Origin: Liopterus haemorrhoidalis
Taxonomy: Eukaryota > Arthropoda > Insecta > Coleoptera > Dytiscidae
Direction of reading: 5' to 3'
NCBI GenBank assembly: GCA_963971575.1
Contig: OZ020611.1
Coordinates: 222,324,260 to 222,388,259, forward strand
Length of the DNA: 64,000 bases
Position numbers and translations under genes: made by a program. Shown here one piece after another: positions 23,091 to 34,943 of the stretch (positions are counted from its first letter, which is position 1; every line of letters begins with the position of its first letter). The notes beneath the pieces were generated by a model, which worked only from the letters and a program-made list of their open reading frames with translations, had not been told where the DNA came from and did not search any database.

Positions 23091-24014
23091 TAGGGGTTTT
23101 GTAGGTATGACCACCGAAAAACCTTTATAACATCACTCATGTGTCTGTCTGTCTGTCTGTCTGTACGGTAGAAGTTGTAGCCAAACGGCTTAACATAAAA
23201 AGTTGAAATTTGGTATGCTTATACAATTCTTTAACCCACATATAGGAAAAATACTGAGAGTTCAAAAAAACACATCCCGAGATAAATATAAACAATTACG
23301 AATTCAATAAAAAAAAATATTTTTAAAGAATTTTGAATGGCATTGACAAACAAATTTTTATTTTAGAAAAATAAATTCTTTTTATGGCATTTTTGTCAAA
23401 AAACTTTTGTTCCCCACCCTATCTCTCGGAGGGGTTGATCTAAAAATCTGAAAAAAATCGCCATAATAAACATTGATGGGAACCGGAATAGTTCAACAGG
23501 AATTTTTGATCAGATTAGTTTTTCGAAAAATGCCGATTTTTTGTGTCGCCGATAAAAAAAATATTTAAAAAAAATGTATTGTGTGGTATCAAAAGAAACC
23601 TCTTAGAACGTAGATTAAGGACCAAAAACAGTTCTTGTCCCGTCCCATTTTACCCAAAAGGGTTAATCTAAAAATCTGAAAAAAATATATGTCACGTACA
23701 TTGATCTAAGCCGGAAACGTACGAGAGGAATTTTCAATCCGATTGCGTTTTTGAAAAAGATTGCAGTTTTTGTGTGATTAATTCATGGCTAAATTATGGC
23801 TAATAATATTATGGATTTTTTGTATTTGTGGCCAAGATAGTGTGTGTCTTATAAATATATATATAAAAAAAATAATAATAATAACACCCCGATTTTTGAA
23901 CACCACACAAACAAATTGTTAATAGAACAAATATTCGTAGACATTCAGTATTATGTTGGCTTTTGACAGTTATTAAATATCTACAAAACCCTGAAATGTG
24001 TGAAAATTCCCACT
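23091..24014 (+). repeat. Modular repeat family, copy B (second subfamily)
   Basis: Starts TAGGGGTTTTGTAGGTATGACCACCG, with only four TCTG units, ACGGTAGAAGTTGTAGCC, and the CGTACGAGAGGAATTTTC block. It ends CTACAAAACCCTGAAATGTGTG with a decayed palindrome. No tRNA-like module is seen; an AT-rich (AATA) stretch lies in its place. It abuts the copy starting at 24030. Confidence 0.7.
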
Positions 24015-24077
24015 TCTAATGTTCATTTTTAGGGTTTTGTAGGTATGACCAAAAAACCCTTATACCGTCATTTTGTC

Positions 24078-24251
<174 letters not shown>

Positions 24252-24729
24252 TCGGTAAAAATTGTAGCCAAACGGCTAAACCTAGAAAGTTGAAATTTGG
24301 CATGCTTATACAACTCTTTGACCCGCACATAGGAAAAATACTAAAACATCTAAAAAACATACCCCCCTAAAAATATAAACAAATATGTGCTCATCGAAAA
24401 CAAAAATATTTTTTTTAAATTATGAGTAGGGTATCAAATGAAAGCCCTTAGTACGTGGATTACGATCAAATTTTTATTTTTGAAAAATAAATTATTTTGA
24501 AGCGATTTTTGCCAAAATTGTGCAAAAAAAATTTTGTCCCACACCCTGTAGCCCAGATGGTTTAAACTAAAAATCTAAAAAAATTCTAAGTAATGTATAT
24601 TGGTGTGAACCGAAATAGTACAACAAGAATTTTTTATCAGATTATGTTTTCGGAAAATAACGCATTTTTTGTGGTTTTTGGTTCACAAAGTACAAAAGTT
24701 ATACCAATGTAAGACACTCACATGCAAGG

Positions 24730-24812
24730 CGTACGATGGCGTTATTGGTTAGAGCACTGGTGTCGTAAGCTAAAACTCGCTGGTAAACGAAGGGTTTCGA
24801 GTTCGAGTACTG
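24730..24812 (+). other. tRNA-like module in repeat copy D
   Basis: A-box-like TGGTTAGAGCACTGG (24746-24760) and B-box-like GAGTTCGAGTA (24799-24809) at tRNA spacing, with an anticodon-arm-like GGTGTCGTAAGC between. The arms pair only partly, so it is a derived module. It is close in sequence to the module of the copy at 34060. T-runs follow at 24820-24840. Confidence 0.6.
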
Positions 24813-25127
24813 AGTGAATTTTATTTTTTCTGTTTTTTTTTGCATTTTTATTATGTTGAAATTATTTTGTCAAAATTCTAGTTATATTTTGACAAATGTT
24901 GTATTTAATTTTTAAGAGCGTAAATTTAATAATTATCTTATTATATGATTAACAGACGATAAATTATTTTAAAAATATCGTTCATTTTGCCGTGATTACT
25001 ACAAAGTAAAATTTGTCCTACACACTCAGCATACCACCTTCACTTATTATATACCTGCGAAACCCTGAAATGTGTGAATATTCACACTTCACATCAATTT
25101 TTCTAATGTCTCATTGACCGTATTCAC

Positions 25128-25341
25128 ATGATTTATTCACTAACAACTTTTTTTTTTTGGTTCCCCAATGTCAAACAAAAAATGTGTGGACAGCGATTTT
25201 CATCACCTCAAGAAACTGTTGATGCTTTCGAAAACCATGTTTTTGAGATACCAACTTCAGAGTGGAAAAAATGTTTCGAGATTGGTTTGAACGCATGCAA
25301 AAGTGTGTAATTCTTAAAGGCGAATATTTTGAAAAGCAATA
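25128..25341 (+). pseudogene. mariner transposase C-terminal fragment
   Basis: Reads NVKQK, GQRFSSPQETVDAFENHVFEIP and EWKKCFE. After a one-base shift it continues DWFERMQKCVILKGEYFEKQ and a stop at about 25341. This is the end of a mariner transposase of the same lineage as the element at 42682. The following 3' sequence (CTTTCTAAGTTTTTGTAAAAAC, 25370-25392) also matches that element's end. Confidence 0.85.
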
Positions 25342-25904
25342 AAACAGTTTGTTCCAAAATATTTTTTTTCTTTCTAAGTTTTTGTAAAAACTTTAAAAGT
25401 AGCCTGCGATTATGAAACGAAATAAAGCAATTTATCATTTTAAAATCTACTAAAAATGCAGGTGAGCAATTACATTTCCAATGTATCTTTATTTAAATAT
25501 ATGTGCTAAAGACATGAAATACAAGTTATTTTGCAGTTTCGCGTGAAGGAAGCCAAGCCATGGCTAATGCATAAGTTGCGCTGAAAATAGACTCCAATAC
25601 TTTTTACGAGTCTACATTGTATACAGTTTGAGATATTCAAGTCAATATGTAGATTTATTAGGTGTAAGAATTATTTGAGATGTAAATATTATGTTTAATA
25701 AAAACACATCTTTTGTTAGGTTTTTGTAATGGAAATTTAGCAGATACTTTCAAGTACATTAGATATGGGAACATTAATCATATTTTGTAAACATAGTTTT
25801 TATAAACAGCAGAAACATTATATACTCAGTGTTGTTGAGAAAAATTCTTGGCAACACTGAAAAATTCAAAGGTTTTTTTATCGAGGTTGGCAACAAGAAT
25901 AAAT

Positions 25905-26000
25905 AATATTAGGTTGGTGCATAAGTTTTAGCCTTTTTTCTGAGATCTGGTACAACTACTTAACATTCAATAAATACCTGTTTTTTTGCGTTTATGAAGA
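25905..26000. mobile_element. Solo mariner-type inverted end
   Basis: TATTAGGTTGGTGCATAAGT at 25908-25927 matches the well-known TTAGGTTGGTGCA-AAGT terminus of mariner elements. I find no partner end nearby and no transposase belonging to it. Confidence 0.5.
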
Positions 26001-26098
26001 GTGTAAATCGAAGATTGTAAAATGGCATATGTATGATTGAATGATAAACATCTTACAATACAGTATTGAACACGATTATCAACGGAAAGACTGTGTAG

Positions 26099-27540
26099 TT
26101 GTTAACTGCATTCGGTACAAATTCCAGAAAGACAAAAACGTTATTAAATAATACCAACCAATTTGCTCTGGTTTTGATGCAGATGTGCCTTACAATACTC
26201 GCAGTTATTGGTTTCGCCAGATCAGAACTAGAAGGCCGAGTATTCCCACCAAAATTTCAATCAATAATCAAAGAATTCCTTGGAACCCTAATGATGATGC
26301 TGTAAAATATCTAAGAGTATATCTAGATAAAAGATTATCATGGAACATTCATATTAACAAAAAGCTAAAAGAATGCTACATCAGACTTGGCATGCTCTAC
26401 CCTTTAATGAACAGGAAGACCTCTCTTAAGGGGGGGGGGGTAGTGTCTGATAACCACATTTTAAGCATATTTTTGTGAATTTTTTTCAAATCTATGGTTA
26501 AATTTATTCATTTTCAAACTAATTACATATATAAAGTATGTTTTGAAAAAGATACAAAAAAATTTTGAAGGCAAAATATGGCGAAATGAGCCAGCTGTGG
26601 CAAATCTTCTCAGACTCCGGGAAAAAATTAGATTTTGCGGTGACCAGCATAACTCGTCACTGGATCATCTGAAATCAAAAATCCAAAAAGATTTTGTTAG
26701 TTTATGAGTTTGCCGAGGTAACGACGTTGAGTTTTTATTTTTAAAATGATTTTTCAGTTTTTAGCGTTACTTAGAAGACAAAAAAAATTAATTCCCCCTA
26801 AAAAAAAACCTAAAAATGAGTATATTCGTGATTGTTAAATAAAAAAAAAAAAAAATTAAAAAAAAAAAACAATCACAAATATACTCATTTTAAGGTTTTT
26901 TTTAGGGGGAATTAATTTTTTTTTGTCTTCTAAGTAACGCTAAAAACTGAAAAATCATTTTAAAAATAAAAACTCAACGTCATTACCTCGGCAAACTCAT
27001 AAACTAACAAAATCTTTTTGGATTTTTGATTTCAGATGATCCACTGACGAGTTATGCTGGTTACCCCAAAATCTAATTTTTTCCCGGAGTCTGAGAAGAT
27101 TTGCCACAGCTGGCTCATTTCGCCATATTTTGCCTTCAAATTTTTTTTGTATCTTCTTCAAAACATACTTGATATATGTACTTAGTTTGAAAATGAATAA
27201 ATTTAACCATAGATTTGAAAAAAAATCACAAAGATATGCTCAAAATGTGGTTATCAGACCCTACCCCCCCCCCTTAAATTGAAATGTTCATTGCTGATTT
27301 ATCAGGCAATAATGAGACCTGTCATCACCTACGCCTGTACCATAGGGGTGACAGCATCAACATCTCTAATAAAAAAAGTACAAATTATACCGAACAAAAT
27401 ACTACGAATACTAGGCCCCTTGTTTGTCAGAAACAATCAACTCCACCAAGAACTTGGAATTTTATACATAGATGAATTTATAAAAAAAAAATGCCAAAAA
27501 ATTCTTTTTAACTTTACCCCTTTGTGACAGTCTGGAAGGG
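26099..27540 (+). pseudogene. Jockey-like LINE RT fragment, split by a fold-back element
   Basis: The left part (26185-26427) reads ...VKYLRVYLDKRLSWNIHINKKL... and LYPLMNRKTSL. The right part (27278-27530) continues in order with KCSLLIYQAIMRPVITYAC and KVQIIPNKILRILG. This is the thumb and C-terminal region of a Jockey-clade reverse transcriptase. If one copy of the duplicated TTAA and the insert are ignored, the frame runs straight through. Upstream catalytic motifs are missing. Confidence 0.85.
26430..27273. mobile_element. 844-bp TTAA-flanked fold-back element
   Basis: Two arms of about 400 bp are near-perfect reverse complements around an A-rich centre (about 26838-26870). The ends are 11 G then TAGTGTCTGATAACC on the left, and GGTTATCAGACCCTA then 10 C on the right. 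TTAA flanks both sides (26426-26429 and 27274-27277). TTAA duplication is the signature of piggyBac-type transposases; the family is inferred from that. No coding capacity is seen. A transcript would form an almost perfect hairpin of roughly 400 bp. Confidence 0.9.
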
Positions 27541-28267
27541 CTAAAATTGGGGGAAAAAACTGTAAACAATTGCTTAAAAAAACGTTTACCTCAAGACATA
27601 CCATATTAATATCAGATACTGAAAGTGGCGATAAAAGCGAATAAAAGAAAAATATTAAATGTCCAATCTAAATTTACTCCTGTACCATATAGGGGACAAC
27701 ATCAAAAACTCTAATAAAAAAAGTACAAATTCTACAGAACAAAATACTACGAATACTACGCCCCTTGTTTGTCAGAAACAATCAACTCCACCAAGAACTT
27801 GGAATTTTATACATAGATGAATTTATAAAAAAAGTGCCAAAAAATTCTTTTTAACTTTACCCCTTTGTGACAGTCTGGAAGGACTAAAATTGGGGGAAAA
27901 AACTGTAAACAATTGCTTAAAAAAACGTTTACCTCAAGACATACCATATTAATATCAGATACTGAAAGTGGCGATAAAAGCGAATAAAAGAAAAATATTA
28001 AATGTCCAATCTAAATTTACTCCTGTACCATATAGGGGACAACATCAAAAACTCTAATAAAAAAAGTACAAATTCTACAGAACAAAATACTACGAATACT
28101 ACGCCCCTTGTTTGTCAGAAACAATCAACTCCACCAAGAACTTGGAATTTTATACATAGATGAATTTATGAAAAAAGTGCCAAAAAATTCTTTTTAACTT
28201 TACCCCTTTGTGACAGTCTGGAAGGGCTAAAATTGGGGGAAAAAACTGTAAACAATTGCTTAAAAAA

Positions 28268-29234
28268 TTGATGTGAAGTGTGAATTTTCACACATTTCAG
28301 GGTTTTGCAGGTATCTAGTAAGTGAATGATGATTATTTTGGATGCAAAAACAAATTTTATATTAAAATATTTTTTTTGTTAATTTTAATTCGAACGCCTA
28401 ATATCATTATTTAGGTTTCTAAATATGTGCAGTATTTTTTTTTTTTATATAGCAAGGTTCATTAAGAATTTTAAAAATTGCGCCTATGGCTTCCATTGGT
28501 TGTTATAAGTTCCGCCCCTCTGATTTCGTGTACATTGAAACAGAATTAAATTATAATTTAAACAATTTCCATTGGCTATTAAATTTACGCTTTTAAAAAT
28601 TAAATGCAACATTTGCCAAAATATAACTAGAATTTTGAAAAAATAATTTAAACAATATAAAAATTTAAAAAAACAAAAAATAATATAGTCTCTTCTCACA
28701 GGGTTCGATCCCTTTCGGATCAGCTTACTTGGGTGAAAAATCAGCGTCTAATACCACTAGACCAGCATACACGTTACACTGTGGCGTGTTACAAAGCTAT
28801 AACTTGTGTACATTATTAGCCAAAAATCACAAAAAATGCGTTTTTTTCCAAAAACCTAATCTGATCAAAAATTCCTGTTGAACTATTTCGGTTCACACCA
28901 ATGTTCATTACTTAGAATTTTTTCAGATTTTTAGTTTAAACCATCTGGGCTACAGGGTGTGGGACAAAAAAAATTTTACACAATTTTGGCAAAAATCGCT
29001 TCAAAATAAAAATTTGATCGTTAGTCCACGTACCAAGGGCTTTCATTTGATACACTACTCAGAATTATAAAAAAAAAAAAAAATTTTCGATGAGCACATA
29101 TTTGTTTATATTTTTAGTGGGATATGTTTTTTAGATGTTTTAGTATTTTTCCTATGTGCGGGTCAAAGAGTTGTATAAGCATGCCAAATTTCAACTCTCT
29201 AGGTTTAGCCGTTTGGCTACAATTTTTACCGAAT

Positions 29235-29268
<34 letters not shown>

Positions 29269-29316
29269 ACGACAAAATGACGGTATAAGGGTTTTTTGGT
29301 CATACCTACAAAACCC
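28268..29316 (-). repeat. Modular 1-kb repeat family, copy E
   Basis: Inserted into the third tandem LINE unit. The intact unit reads GCTTAAAAAAACGTTTACC (27573 region); here GCTTAAAAAA precedes the copy and TAAAAAACG follows it. The termini are therefore TTGATGTGAAGTGTG... and ...CATACCTACAAAACCC. A tRNA-like module lies at 28698-28775 and (CAGA)n near 29240-29270. Confidence 0.88.
28698..28775 (-). other. tRNA-Glu-like module in repeat copy E
   Basis: On the minus strand: TGGTCTAGTGGTATTAGACG (A box), then GATTTTTCACCC, and GGGATCGAACCCT (B box). TGGTCTAGTGG with TTTTCACCC resembles tRNA-Glu (anticodon TTC). It differs clearly from the modules of copies A, D and G although the flanks are the same repeat. 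It is probably not a working tRNA: there are extra bases in the variable region and imperfect stems. Confidence 0.62.
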
Positions 29317-29418
29317 TAAAAAACGTTTACCTCAAGACATACCATATTAATATCAGATACTGAAAGTGGCGATAAAAGCGAATAAAAGAAAAATATTAAA
29401 TGTCCAATCTAAATTTAT

Positions 29419-29738
29419 CTAGGTGGTGGGTTTCTGGGTGGGATGTTCGGTGGGATTTCGCTGATATTTTTGTTGGTTGTGCTGGCTGTGGCTTCGGCTT
29501 GGGTCATTTCGGACCTGAAATGCAGTAGGTACGTATTTTAGGTTTGTGGGTGGTTGGTGTCGGGCTTGTGGTCGGCATGAGTGATGGGAGTGTTGGTGGG
29601 ACCTTGCCGGGTGTTTAGTTTGGAAATCTACTGCGTAAAATATTCAAATTTTTGCTAAATAAGGTTAATAACAATTAAATATTCTAAATTTTCTTGTTAA
29701 TCGTGACCATTTAACTGACACAATTTCTTATAGCTATA
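29419..29738. other. GT-rich stretch, no gene seen
   Basis: The plus strand from 29420 to 29640 is G/T-rich (GGTGGGTTTCTGGGTGGG and similar), unlike its AT-rich surroundings. I recognise nothing in it. Confidence 0.4.
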
Positions 29739-29746
29739 CCATGAAT

Positions 29747-31181
29747 TAAGTGGGAAACAGAATGCACCGAGTTCTACGACGCGTTGACGGCGTTCGTACG
29801 CCGCTATATGTCAGAAGAAAGTTAAAACCAAGCTGTCGTACGCAAGTGCACAGAATGGACAACGTCCTACGCCGTTCGAACGCCGTTGATGCTGAATGCT
29901 CGTCAACTTCCAACTTTTGACGCCGTTCAAAGTTGACGCAGAACACCTAACCTCAGTTTTTACTGAATGGTAAAGTGTTTGTATGTATAAATAACTTGCA
30001 TACAACATAAATAACATCACACACAAGTCTTCATCATCCATTATACTTTTAATAAAAGAAAGCGCACGTATAAACACAGATATAGGTTGTCAAGTGACAC
30101 TTGACGGCGTTAAAAATTATTGCATTGTGGGCAGGCGAAAATCTCAACGGCGCTGACGCAACGCTGTCGCAAATGACGGCGTGCTGACGGCTTAGCGCGC
30201 TGTGCATTCTGTTCCAGGCTTTAGGGTTGTACATCGAAGGCAAAACATCGATGTTTAATATCGATGTTAACATCGGCCCTTACTATCGATGTTGAAAAAA
30301 CATCGAAGGAAAAACATCAATGTTTCCGATACATCGATGTTTTATTAATATTAAAAAAAGCTATTTATTTATATTATACAGGTTTTATTTAATAATGTAA
30401 AGATAAAATACGAAAAAAGTAACTTATAATACACAAAAAGCATTTATTAGATTTTTAAATAGTAATTAATTTCACATTAACATTACCCAATATAATAATC
30501 CTAATTTGTTCCTACTATTTTTACATTTCTAAAATGAAATATTGCATTTTATTATAATACTAATATAGTAACCTTAATGTTAATTTTATATTATTTAACA
30601 TAAAAATAACATATTATCATACATATTTTTTTCCCCACTTTTTTAGTTGAAATACATATTACATTTTTTATAACACTAACATAGCAATCCTAATATTAAT
30701 TTTACACTAACATTACAATATAATAATCCTAATAATAGTTTTATTAATAAATAAATTATAATTATATTTCTCAATACGGTAATTCCAGGGATTGGAGGAA
30801 TAACAACTGGGAAAGTGTCAACAAGACTCAAAAAGCAACAAGTTTGTTGGCGTCGTTGGTCGTTGCATTGTAAAAATTAGAAGTTTCTTTTTATTTTTTT
30901 CTTATTCTGCTAACCGCTAAAAAGAATAAGAACTAACACTATTAGTATTGTTATATCACTATATATGGCGCTTATATTTTGTGTACTAATATTAATAAAA
31001 ATTAAAATTTTAAGATTTCAGCGCTCTAGCAGTAGTTTCTGAATTTCAAAGTTTAAACATCGGTAGTAGACATCGATGTTTTATCGATACTATCGCCATC
31101 TGACCATCGATGGTAAAAACATCGATGTTTTAAAGACAAACATCGATGTTTTCGATACATCGATATTATTTCTCATCCCTA
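29747..31181. mobile_element. hAT-type element with ATCGATGTTT subterminal repeats
   Basis: With the inner MITE removed, the left end reads TAGGGTTGTACATCG and the right end, reversed, TAGGGATGAG. The 8-mers outside are CCATGAAT (29739-29746) and CAATGAAT (31182-31189), seven of eight matching. ACATCGATGTTT-type words are packed in both subterminal zones (30232-30345 and 31060-31175), likely binding sites for a transposase. The interior is AT-rich without an ORF, so it is non-autonomous, about 960 bp. Confidence 0.75.
29749..30220. mobile_element. Harbinger-like MITE inserted at the hAT end
   Basis: Inverted ends AGTGGGAAACAGAATGCAC and (reversed) AGCCTGGAACAGAATGCAC, flanked by TTA (29746-29748, 30221-30223). 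472 bp, with many GACGGCG/GCGTTGACGG words and a GC content well above the surroundings. No transposase. It landed within the first bases of the hAT terminus TAGGG. Confidence 0.75.
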
Positions 31182-31189
31182 CAATGAAT

Positions 31190-31849
31190 AGTATTATTTT
31201 TACGGAACTGGTAAAATAAATGAAAAAAAAAAGTTATAACTGGTAATTTTAATGCCAGTGACTGAATCTGGAACGTTTCGAAAATTTAAGGAAGGTGATT
31301 TGCAAACTTTATTTAAAATTCGACGCACAGAAGAACACAGGGGAAAGTTGGGAGTTGATCAATCACGAACATAATTGATCGAATTTTGGGACAATTGAAT
31401 GAGAAACTTTTGCATCCACTTTCTAGAATTAAAACGTGAGCTGGTGTATATTCCCTCACCGTAATTTTTTTGGAAATAACTATATTAATATTGAATAGTT
31501 AGTATAAGTATTATATTTATTAAAAAATAACTTAAAAATATAGTTACTAATTGACTTGTTATTTTTCAGACAATTCCTGGTTGTTTCATTACATTGGCTA
31601 ACTGGTAAGTTAAAAATTCAAATTTTTAGTTTTTTTTTTTTTTTTTTTTTTATTTGTCGAAGAAGAATTTTTGCGTATTTCATAAATCCGTAGGTATTTA
31701 CTAAAGGCAATGGTGTGTTTACATAGTGTCTACTATCTCTAAATTCCTGGAGTATCCTGGAATCTCCTGATAATTTGAAATGGGTCCTTAAATTCCTTGA
31801 ATATACTTGAATCTCAGTGCAGTTCCTTTAAGTCTAAATGATATATGTA
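31190..31849. other. AT-rich stretch, no gene seen
   Basis: Contains a poly-T run (about 31628-31650) and short ORFs without recognisable content. TCTGGAACGTTTCGAAAATTT near 31268 could be transposon debris but I cannot place it. Confidence 0.35.
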
Positions 31850-31851
31850 TA

Positions 31852-33010
31852 TCAGGTCGTCAAGGATAAAATTTGTAGTTAGTAATATTGCCAACTTTAA
31901 CAGCTTATTATTTGACATTGGCTTAATATTTTACCGTTATGTTTTTTTGTTGTTGGAAAGTTACACATCTCGCCTGATTAAAGAAATCATTGTATGCTCT
32001 AAAAAATATCAAAAACTTTTATTAAAAATCAATTTTGTTGAAAATGGAACGGTCGAAAATTTGCACTAATATGAAGTATGAGTTCTTACGTGGAACCAGG
32101 GAGCTGAACTCGAACCCAAACCGAAAACCCGAAAAAATCTATATTTTTCGTGAACCTGAACCGAACCATTATATTTCAAGGTCAGTGAACCAAAACCTGC
32201 ACCCGAACCTTCTATGACTAACTGGTAACCATGTATTTTTAACAGGTTCAGGAAATTGTTTATTTATTATTTATTACGGTAAATATTGTATACGTTGCTC
32301 TTAAAAATATCAAAAACTTTTTTAAAAATTAATATTGTTGAAAATGGAACGGTCCGAAATTCGCACTATTATGAAGTATGAGTTATTACGTGGAACTACG
32401 GTATCGCAGACCGCGCGAAACATTAATAGTGTGTTTGGCTCTAATGTTCTACGCAGCAGACATTATCAAATTTCGTACAGGTAACTTAAAAAACAAAAAA
32501 AAAAAAAACTGGCTCATCGATCTTAGCAGAAATATACTGCAACCCACTCGACGAAATGATTCAAAAACTTGATGAAAAAAAAAAAAACATCCTAGTTTGG
32601 TCAACAGACCGACTCCTATCTTATTGCATGATAACGCTTATTGCGTGAACACATAGTGCACAAATGACTGTGGCAAAACTACAGGAATTGGAGTTGGAAC
32701 TTCTTCATCATCCTCCATACTCACCAGATCTAGCCCCCACTGACTACCACTTCTTTCGCAATTTGGACAACTTTTAAAAGGAAAACAGTTTAATTCCGAC
32801 AATGCTGTAAAACTGGCTTTCCAGGAATTCATTGACTCTCGTCCGCCAGGGTTTTATACCACCGACCTGAACAACCTGCTGCTTAAATGGCAAAAGTGTA
32901 TAGTATAATATGGGTGCATACTTTGATGAATAAAATAATTCCTTATATTTGTAAGTTCTCGACCAACTTTGCCTTTTTTTTTTCTACAAATTTCATCCTT
33001 GACGACCTAA
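31852..33010 (+). mobile_element. Decayed mariner element with an internal duplication
   Basis: Ends TCAGGTCGTCAAGGAT and (reversed) TTAGGTCGTCAAGGAT, flanked by TA (31850-31851, 33011-33012). The transposase is in pieces. Its start is present twice (about 32044-32100 and 32344-32480, MERSEIRTIMKYELLRGTT). The C-terminus follows at 32590-32920 with LLHHPPYSPDLAPTDYHFFRNLDNF. The two copies of the roughly 100-bp start region are separated by about 200 bp of unrelated sequence containing GAACCCGAACC-like words. The middle of the transposase, including the first catalytic aspartate, is lost. Confidence 0.85.
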
Positions 33011-33012
33011 TA

Positions 33013-33933
33013 GTTCTTGAAATAGAAATAAAGAACAAATTAAAGATGACTCTTTGTATAGGCCTACCTTTAAAACTGCGAAAATAAAAATCCTCGCAAT
33101 CCATTTTGTTTTAAAGAAAAACTGCACTAAAAGCTCAGAGATCCTATCAGTTTCACAGTTCAATGATTTATAATCCAGCTTAAATCTTAATCCAGCAAAT
33201 TGTCCAATAGTTTCTGCGATAAAAATCTAAAATAAAAATAATTCGCGTGATTTTAGCAGTAAATAAATTCAATCCGACACAAATCCTCACTATTTTCCAC
33301 GCTTTCACGGGTTCAATCATAAAAAACCGTCTAGACTTAAATCGGTCCCCATGATGTATCTTAATATAGCGATATGGGGCACATTACTGATACCGCGATA
33401 CCGTGTATACCAGTCAAAACACACTTCGCTCTTACTAATGTGATTTGAAAGGTGAGTAGCTTGTGTCGTTTTGCTCATTTTCTTTCATCAGCTTCAATGA
33501 ATATTTTTTTAGAGAGTTGATATTCTCGTATTTCAAAAACAGTTGCTACCTGAATATTTGAAACAACTTGATAACTGAAAAAAAGTTATAATCCGAGCTA
33601 TAAAATTTCCAAATAATTTATTTTGAGTGGGTACACAACAATGAGGTAGTATAACATAGAGACTGAACAAATTACATACATTTAAAATATAATATGATCG
33701 AAAAAAAAGTTTAGTAGGCCCTGAAATTAAAATGTTAAGTGAACAATTCTGTTAATATAAAAATAAATGAATTCCATGTCTACCTAGACACCTTTTTTTC
33801 TCGATCATATTGTAAAGCAATGCTTCAGACACTTTCTAAATTTAAAACGGGCATATATTACATCATTTATTCCATGATTTAAAAATTTTATTATTTTTTA
33901 TTATTAAAATTTATCTGACAAATTATAAAGATG
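33013..33933. other. Stretch without a recognised feature
   Basis: AT-rich sequence between the mariner and the hAT element. No ORF with family motifs, no inverted ends that I could pair. Confidence 0.35.
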
Positions 33934-34059
33934 TATATCTATAGGCTGACCAGATTTCAGTGAAGGCAAACCGGGACAGAGTAAAAAAATTGACTGAATA
34001 TAAAATTAAAATAATAGGGTTGAGCTTTGGTCTGGTTTCCAAGATTACTATTAAAAAAA

Positions 34060-34909
34060 TTGATGTGAAGTGTGAATATTCACACATTTCAGGGTTTCGC
34101 AGGTATATAATAAGTGAAGGCGGTATGCTGAGTGTGTAGGACAAATTTTACTTTGTAGTAATCACGGCAAATTGAACGATATTTTAAAAATAATTTATCG
34201 TCTGTTAATCATATAATAAGACTGGTTATTAAATTTACGCTCTTAAAAATTAAATACAACATTTGTCAAAATATAACTAGAATTTTGACAAAATAATTTC
34301 AACATAATAAAAATGCAAAAAAAAAAACAGAAAAAATAAAATTTACTCCGTACTCGAACTCGAAACCCTTCGTTTCCAGCGCATCTTAGCTTACAACACC
34401 AGTGCTCTAACCCATTACGCTATCGCACGCCTTGCATGTGATTGTCTTACATTGGTATAACTTTTGTACTTTGTGAATCAAAAACCACAAAAAATGAGTT
34501 ATTTTCCGAAAACATAATCTGATCAAAAATTCCTGTTGTACTATTTCGGTTCACACCAATATACATTACTTAGAATTTTTTTAGATTTTTAGTTTAAACC
34601 ATCTGGGCTACAGGTTGTGGGACAAAAATTTTTTTGCACAATTTTGGCAAAAATCGCATCAAAATAATTTATTTTGCAAAAATAAAAATTTGATCGTTAA
34701 TCCACGTACTAAGGGCTTTCATTTGATACCCTACTCAAAATTAAAAAAAATATATTTTTGTTTTCGATGAGCACATATTTGTTTATATTTTTAGGGGGGT
34801 ATGTTTTTTAGATGTTTTAGTATTTTTCCTATGTGCGGGTCAAAGAGTTGTATAAGCATGCCAAATTTCAACTCTCTAGGTTTAGCCGTTTGGCTATAAT
34901 TTTTACCGA

Positions 34910-34943
<34 letters not shown>

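Larger units (their letters stand above)
27336..29418 (+). repeat. Three tandem 343-345-bp units of LINE 3' sequence
   Basis: The start word TGTACCATA recurs at 27336, 27681 and 28024. The units carry the end of the Jockey-like ORF and its 3' sequence (GACAGTCTGGAAGG, GTGGCGATAAAAGCGAATAAAAG). The third unit is interrupted at 28267 by a modular repeat copy and resumes at 29317, ending about 29418. Units 2 and 3 are nearly identical and share differences from unit 1, so the last duplication was recent. Confidence 0.88.

Noticed and set aside
27336..28266. CRISPR-like regular spacing
   Set aside because: The repeats are contiguous 345-bp tandem units of LINE sequence in a eukaryotic genome, without spacers.
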